64,000 bases of DNA from an uncultured Clostridia bacterium (GTDB taxonomy: Bacteria > Bacillota > Clostridia > Saccharofermentanales > Saccharofermentanaceae), in contig CAMNGC010000003.1 of NCBI GenBank assembly GCA_946537885.1, positions 1 through 64,000 on the forward strand, given 5' to 3'. Shown here in pieces: positions 62,728 to 64,000 of the stretch. The position numbers were made by a program, and so were the translations under genes. How positions within the stretch are numbered: the first letter of the stretch is position 1; every line of letters begins with the position of its first letter. The notes under the pieces were generated by a model. That model had not been told where the DNA came from. It saw nothing but the letters and a program-made list of their open reading frames with translations, and did not search any database.

Positions 62728-63000
62728 CGTCAACAGAAATGGCGTTCAAACCGTAAATCTGTTGACGGGGGCGGCAGCTGCGTCAACAGAAATGGCCTTC
62801 AAACCGTAAATCTGTTGACGGCTGGGGTGGCTGCGTCAACAGAAATGGCCTTCAGACGGCAAATCTGTTGACGGGGCGACGGATGCGTCAACAGAAATGA
62901 CCTCCAGACTGTAAATCTGTTGACGGGAGCGGCAGGTGCGTCAACAGAAATGACCTTCAAACCGTAAATCTGTTGACGGGGGCGACGAGAGCGTCAACAG
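62728..63000. repeat. Tandem array of 53-bp palindromic repeats
   Basis: Five full units start at 62728, 62781, 62834, 62886 and 62939 and a half unit at 62992. Each has arms CGTCAACAGA and TCTGTTGACG around a conserved 20-base loop (AATGGCCTTCAAACCGTAAA type), then 12-13 variable G-rich bases. It lies between nspC and hemW. The 53-base period is not a multiple of three, so it is not coding. Confidence 0.95.
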
Positions 63001-63028
63001 CTGATACAAGCCGAAGCGCCTGCCTAAA

Positions 63029-64000
63029 CTATCTCCCGAGCCTTCCCTTAAAATCGCTGTAAGAAAATTTCGTCAGTCTCTCGATGGTCCCGTCAGTTTT
63101 AAGTCTGTAGATGTCAGGAAGAGGCATCCCGTTAAATGTATTATTCTTAACCGTCGTATAGATCGCCATATCACCGAAAATAAGCATATCTCCGATCTTC
63201 AGGTAATTTTCGAGACTGTAATCACCGATAATATCGCCTGAGAGGCAGGTAGGTCCCGCGAGCCTGTATCGCCGGAGCTCCGAAGGCTCGTCCGCCGCGT
63301 CCGCCGCATTCATAAGCGGAGGCGTGTAAGGCATCTCGATGACATCCGGCATATGGCAGGCGGCACTGCTGTCAAGTATTGCGATCTTAGTATCCCCATT
63401 CTCGACAATATCAAGAACACGGCTTAACAGATAACCGGCGTTTAAAGCCACGGCTTCTCCGGGCTCGAGATAGACCTGAAGCGCCCACTTGTCTCTTACA
63501 TACGAGATAAGCTTTATAAGCTTCTCCAGATCATAATCCGCTTTGGTGATATGATGGCCTCCCCCCATATTGATCCATTTCATATAGGGCAGGACATCGC
63601 CGAACTTTCCCTCAAAGGCCCGCAAGGTGACTTCAAGCGCATCGCTGCCCTGTTCGCAGAGCGTATGAAAGTGCAGGCCGTCAAGCAAAGAAAACAGCTC
63701 CGGCGTCATCTCACGGTCCCACACACTTCTCGTGACTCCCAGGCGGCTTCCCGGAGCACATGGATCATAGATCTCATGCCCCTCCTGAGTCGAACACTCG
63801 GGATTAATCCGTAGACCGATGCTCTTTCCCTGCGCCTTTGCCTTTGCGACGAGACAGCTCAGCTGTCTGATGGAATTAAAAACGATATGATCCGCATAAG
63901 ATAATAGTTCGTCAAACTCATCTTCCCGATAAGCAGCGCAGAAAACGTGCACCTCTCCATCAGGCATCTCCTCTTTCCCGAGCCTCGCTTCGAACAGTCC
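63029..64000 (-). CDS. nspC: Carboxynorspermidine decarboxylase, C-terminal part (5' end outside window)
   Basis: The frame is open to the window edge, giving 323 residues without a start. It matches NspC/CANSDC of the polyamine (spermidine) route: GLFEARLGKEE at the start, FHTLCEQGSDAL, INMGGGHHITKADYDLE, LEPGEAVALNAGYLLSRV and GPTCLSGDIIGDYSL with the PLP-phosphate-binding and substrate residues. It decarboxylates carboxyspermidine/carboxynorspermidine. Upstream partner carboxy(nor)spermidine dehydrogenase would lie outside the window. Confidence 0.93.
   Translation of the reverse strand, partial: GLFEARLGKEEMPDGEVHVFCAAYREDEFDELLSYADHIVFNSIRQLSCLVAKAKAQGKSIGLRINPECSTQEGHEIYDPCAPGSRLGVTRSVWDREMTPELFSLLDGLHFHTLCEQGSDALEVTLRAFEGKFGDVLPYMKWINMGGGHHITKADYDLEKLIKLISYVRDKWALQVYLEPGEAVALNAGYLLSRVLDIVENGDTKIAILDSSAACHMPDVIEMPYTPPLMNAADAADEPSELRRYRLAGPTCLSGDIIGDYSLENYLKIGDMLIFGDMAIYTTVKNNTFNGMPLPDIYRLKTDGTIERLTKFSYSDFKGRLGR

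Noticed and set aside
62659-62871. Open frame running through the 53-bp array
   Set aside because: 53 is not a multiple of three, so each unit would be read in a different frame; it is not a repeat protein.
62728-63000. CRISPR array
   Set aside because: The repeats are 40 bases with full dyad symmetry and the spacers are only 12-13 G-rich bases of similar composition; no cas genes are near.

Overview
The window looks like chromosome of a low-to-mid GC Firmicute of the class Clostridia. The signs are an HrcA/CIRCE-controlled hrcA-grpE-(clpP)-dnaK-dnaJ-prmA operon, SpoVG and AbrB-type regulators, a SpoIIE-type phosphatase, strong Shine-Dalgarno sites and sigma-A promoters (TTGACA-17-TATACT type). 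I cannot name genus or species. No rRNA, tRNA or CRISPR was recognised. Most genes lie on the minus strand.

Region 1 (1-20.1 kb) is part of an integrative conjugative element (ICE). At the left edge an IS21-type insertion sequence (istA 3' end plus istB) is cut by the window. The transfer block then reads on the minus strand from about 18.6 kb down to 2.7 kb: small accessory genes (DUF6075-like, AbrB-like, YodL/DUF3846-like, SpoVG), a CAP-domain lipoprotein, a 1717-residue thioester/SpaA/VaFE surface adhesin with a sortase signal, a VirB2-like pilin candidate, a 34-residue membrane peptide, a VirB6-like channel protein, a PrgI-like protein, an accessory protein, the VirB4 ATPase, an NlpC/P60 wall hydrolase, small proteins, a mobilisation accessory protein and a MobP-type HUH relaxase. 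Coupling protein (VirD4), recombinase and replication genes are not in the window. A zinc-ribbon repeat protein bounded by two similar hairpins sits at the right end, and the chromosome resumes at lysS.

Region 2 (20.1-27 kb) holds lysS, greA and guaB, then a small locus of five ATTGTG repeats phased at 10 bp in front of a 43-codon ORF, a flavin reductase-like gene, a MazEF-like and a VapBC-like toxin-antitoxin pair. The vapBC pair is bracketed by imperfect direct repeats of about 170 bp that carry remnants of mazF and vapC.

Region 3 (27-40 kb) has envelope genes: three membrane proteins (two with N-terminal zinc ribbons), a DUF805-like protein, a membrane-bound PP2C/SpoIIE phosphatase, a D-amino-acid aminotransferase, a VanX-like D,D-dipeptidase, a zinc-finger/HTH/Panacea-domain antitoxin-like protein, a lipoprotein ending in an LHH nuclease domain, and a large signal-peptide surface protein.

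Region 4 (40-54.6 kb) contains a TSCPD protein, a response regulator/histidine kinase pair with an FtsX-type ABC transporter, small membrane proteins, desulfoferrodoxin followed by a duplicated palindromic element, lipoproteins and another zinc-ribbon membrane protein, an aconitase-family hydratase, an XRE/DUF2975-like pair and a ThiD-like protein that has lost its catalytic loop.

Region 5 (54.6-64 kb) is the heat-shock operon with clpP inserted between grpE and dnaK, then hemW, an array of five 53-bp palindromic repeats, and the 3' part of carboxynorspermidine decarboxylase nspC, which is cut by the window edge.
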